Assembly: GCA_033812595.1 (NCBI GenBank)
Contig: JAPXTJ010000087.1
Location: forward strand, 1-14,549
DNA length: 14,549 nt
Direction of reading: 5' to 3'
Origin: JADLGF01 sp020849415
Lineage (GTDB): Bacteria; Chloroflexota; Chloroflexia; Thermomicrobiales; UBA6265
The position numbers and the translations under genes were made by a program. The number at the start of each line of letters is the position of its first letter. Positions within the stretch are counted from its first letter, which is position 1. This document shows, one piece after another, positions 13,212 through 14,549 of the stretch. The notes beneath the pieces were generated by a model. The model was not told the DNA's origin. It saw only the letters and a program-made list of their open reading frames with translations, and ran no database searches.

Positions 13212-14317
13212 ACGGGGAACGCGATCACCGAGCCACGCACGGCCAGCGAAACCGCATCGCCGGGAGTGGCCGGCCGATCGTTGCCGGCGCGGGCGATCAC
13301 CAGTTGGCCGGAGGGCAGTTCGACCCCCAGAAGTTGGTCCCGACCGGTGAATTGGCGGGTGCGCACCGTGCCGGAAGAGCCACCAGGCACCGAGCGGGCA
13401 GATACCTCGATCATCTCGGGCCGGATCAGGACGTCGACGGGTCCCTGACGCTCCCGCGCCAGCGCCAGAACACCGAGCTCGGTCCGGACCGATGTCACCT
13501 CCGCCTCGCCGGGCAGGAACTGAGCCTCACCGACAAAGCCGGCGACCGTGCGATCGGCCGGACGGTGGTAAACGATCTCCGGCGGATCGCACTGCGCGAT
13601 CCGGCCCTCGAACATCACCGCCACCCGATCCGCGAGCGTCAGCGCTTCCTCCTGATCGTGCGTCACCAGCACCGCCGTGGCGCCGGCGCGACGCAAGATC
13701 TCCCGCACTTCCATCCGGACCTGATGGCGGAGGTGCGGATCGAGATTCGAAAAGGGTTCATCGAGCAGCACGAGATCTGGGCGCGGCGCGAGCGAGCGCG
13801 CCAGCGCCACCCGCTGCTGCTGACCGCCCGAGAGCTGGGCCGGGGTGCGCGATTCGAGTCCGGTCAGCCCGACCAACGCCAGCGCGTCAGCCACGCGCTC
13901 GGCCCGATCAGGGAGTTTTCTAATGCCAAACGCGACATTCTCACCAACGTTCAAGTGAGGGAAAAGGGCGTAATCCTGAAAAACGACGCCCACCTTGCGC
14001 CGTTCGGGCGGCACGGTCGAGCGTTCGTCCGCCACGCGCTGGCCGGCGATCGTGATCGCGCCGGCGTCGGGCGCTTCGAAGCCGGCGATCAGGCGCAGGG
14101 TGGTGGTTTTGCCGCAGCCGCTCGGACCCAGTAACGCGACCAACTCGCCCTGACAGACGGAGAGGTCGAGTCGATCGACGGCGGTCACGGGTCCGTAACT
14201 CCTGGTCACCGCTTCGAGTTGAAGGCGAATGCCCACCGCCGGATCGTCGATCGGATTCAAGCGGTCCGTGACGCCCGGGGGGCCGGCGGCTTCGATTGTG
14301 CGCGTTGACTCGCTCAT
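13208..14317 (-). CDS. ABC transporter ATP-binding protein, Fe3+/polyamine type (FbpC/PotA-like)
   Basis: The 369-residue ATPase powers an importer. It shows Walker A G-P-S-G-C-G-K-T (64-71), the Q-loop F-Q-D-Y-A-L-F-P-H (Q114), signature L-S-G-G-Q (162-166), Walker B L-V-L-L-D-E (182-187) and switch H220. A C-terminal TOBE-like region (about 290-369) is typical of the CUT1/Fe/polyamine group. The sequence around the Q-loop and the neighbouring permease resemble Fe3+ (FbpC) and thiamine or 2-aminoethylphosphonate systems, so the substrate is open. The ATG at 14317 has no clear ribosome site and the first 30 residues are unlike the family, so the true start may be a little downstream. It lies 29 bases after the permease stop and overlaps the convergent hydrolase stop by 4 bases. 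Confidence 0.9.
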   Translation of the reverse strand: MSESTRTIEAAGPPGVTDRLNPIDDPAVGIRLQLEAVTRSYGPVTAVDRLDLSVCQGELVALLGPSGCGKTTTLRLIAGFEAPDAGAITIAGQRVADERSTVPPERRKVGVVFQDYALFPHLNVGENVAFGIRKLPDRAERVADALALVGLTGLESRTPAQLSGGQQQRVALARSLAPRPDLVLLDEPFSNLDPHLRHQVRMEVREILRRAGATAVLVTHDQEEALTLADRVAVMFEGRIAQCDPPEIVYHRPADRTVAGFVGEAQFLPGEAEVTSVRTELGVLALARERQGPVDVLIRPEMIEVSARSVPGGSSGTVRTRQFTGRDQLLGVELPSGQLVIARAGNDRPATPGDAVSLAVRGSVIAFPV

Positions 14318-14346
14318 TGCCGCTACGCTACCACAACATCTGCTGC

Positions 14347-14549
14347 CTATTGCCCCAGACCGCCGAACGCCTTTTCAGAGCGGAGACTCAGCAACAGCGC
14401 CGGCAGGGATGAGATCGCGATCATCACGACCGCGATGCTCGCGGCCCGGCCGAACGCGCCGTGCCCGGTGTAACTCCAGATTTCAGTGGCGAGGGTCTGG
14501 AAGCCGGTTGGAGCCAACATCAGCGTGATCGGCAGTTCCCGCATCACCG
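14347..14549 (-). CDS. ABC transporter permease (FbpB/ThiP-like), C-terminal fragment
   Basis: Only the last 66 residues are in the window; the gene runs off the right edge. The text E-L-P-I-T-L-M-L-x-P-x-G-F-x-T-L-A-x-x-I-W is the typical C-terminal block of FbpB/AfuB-type permeases, followed by a hydrophobic membrane segment (about residues 35-54 of the visible part) and a short charged tail. The stop is 29 bases before the ATPase gene, so permease and ATPase form one minus-strand operon, and a periplasmic/lipoprotein binding protein is expected further upstream (to the right). Family assignment to the Fe3+/thiamine/phosphonate group is good; the substrate is not shown. Confidence 0.85.
   Translation of the reverse strand, partial: VMRELPITLMLAPTGFQTLATEIWSYTGHGAFGRAASIAVVMIAISSLPALLLSLRSEKAFGGLGQ

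Noticed and set aside
12770..14134. Plus-strand ORF (454 codons) from the hydrolase into the ABC gene
   Set aside because: It is out of frame with the serine hydrolase and antisense to the ABC ATPase, whose motifs are all intact.

Overview
The window is GC-rich, tightly packed bacterial chromosome, read mainly as core metabolism with one small accessory insert. Gene content (MEP isoprenoid pathway enzyme, tandem-domain M16 peptidase, RF3, GT20 glycosyltransferase, M55 D-aminopeptidase, NagB, Fe-type ABC transporter), frequent GTG/TTG starts and the absence of obvious signal peptides fit a high-GC bacterium. A Chloroflexota (Thermomicrobia-like) or a related high-GC lineage is my guess, but nothing here proves the phylum.

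Left region (1-2234, + strand): the end of an RseP-type site-2 protease, then ispG, then an RraA/HMG-aldolase-family protein. The rseP-ispG order is the common bacterial dxr-rseP-ispG neighbourhood, so dxr is probably just left of the window.

Accessory insert (2228-about 3700, - strand genes): a lower-GC block with three genes on the minus strand. An AbrB-type antitoxin and a PIN-domain toxin overlap by 4 nt. A second, longer AbrB-domain protein follows and overlaps the 3' end of the RraA-family gene by 7 nt. The antitoxin leader has a TACAAT -10-like hexamer and repeated CCGGG half-sites that look like an autoregulatory operator.

Centre (3709-10302): a two-module M16 zinc peptidase (+), convergent with prfC (RF3, -). 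Upstream of prfC lies a small unknown zinc-ribbon protein (-), separated by a probable terminator. It is divergent from a GT20 trehalose-phosphate-synthase-like gene (+), which ends in a strong hairpin.

Right region (10397-14549): nagB and an M55 D-aminopeptidase form a minus-strand operon. It is divergent from a cytoplasmic beta-lactamase-fold serine hydrolase (+) across an 84-bp region holding a perfect AGGATAC-N10-GTATCCT inverted repeat. Together these suggest amino-sugar and D-peptide (cell-wall) recycling. The window ends with the ATPase and the partial permease of an FbpBC-like ABC importer (-).

The layout alternates strictly between convergent and divergent pairs, with convergent stop codons overlapping (2228-2234, 13208-13211) or separated by hairpins (6359-6387, 10333-10367). 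No stretch over 300 bases lacks a gene. I found no RNA genes, CRISPR arrays, insertion sequences or origins. I do not see a clearly undescribed system; the best candidates for a second look are the three-gene AbrB-PIN-AbrB cassette, the divergent nagB/M55/serine-hydrolase locus with its palindrome, and the small zinc-ribbon protein.
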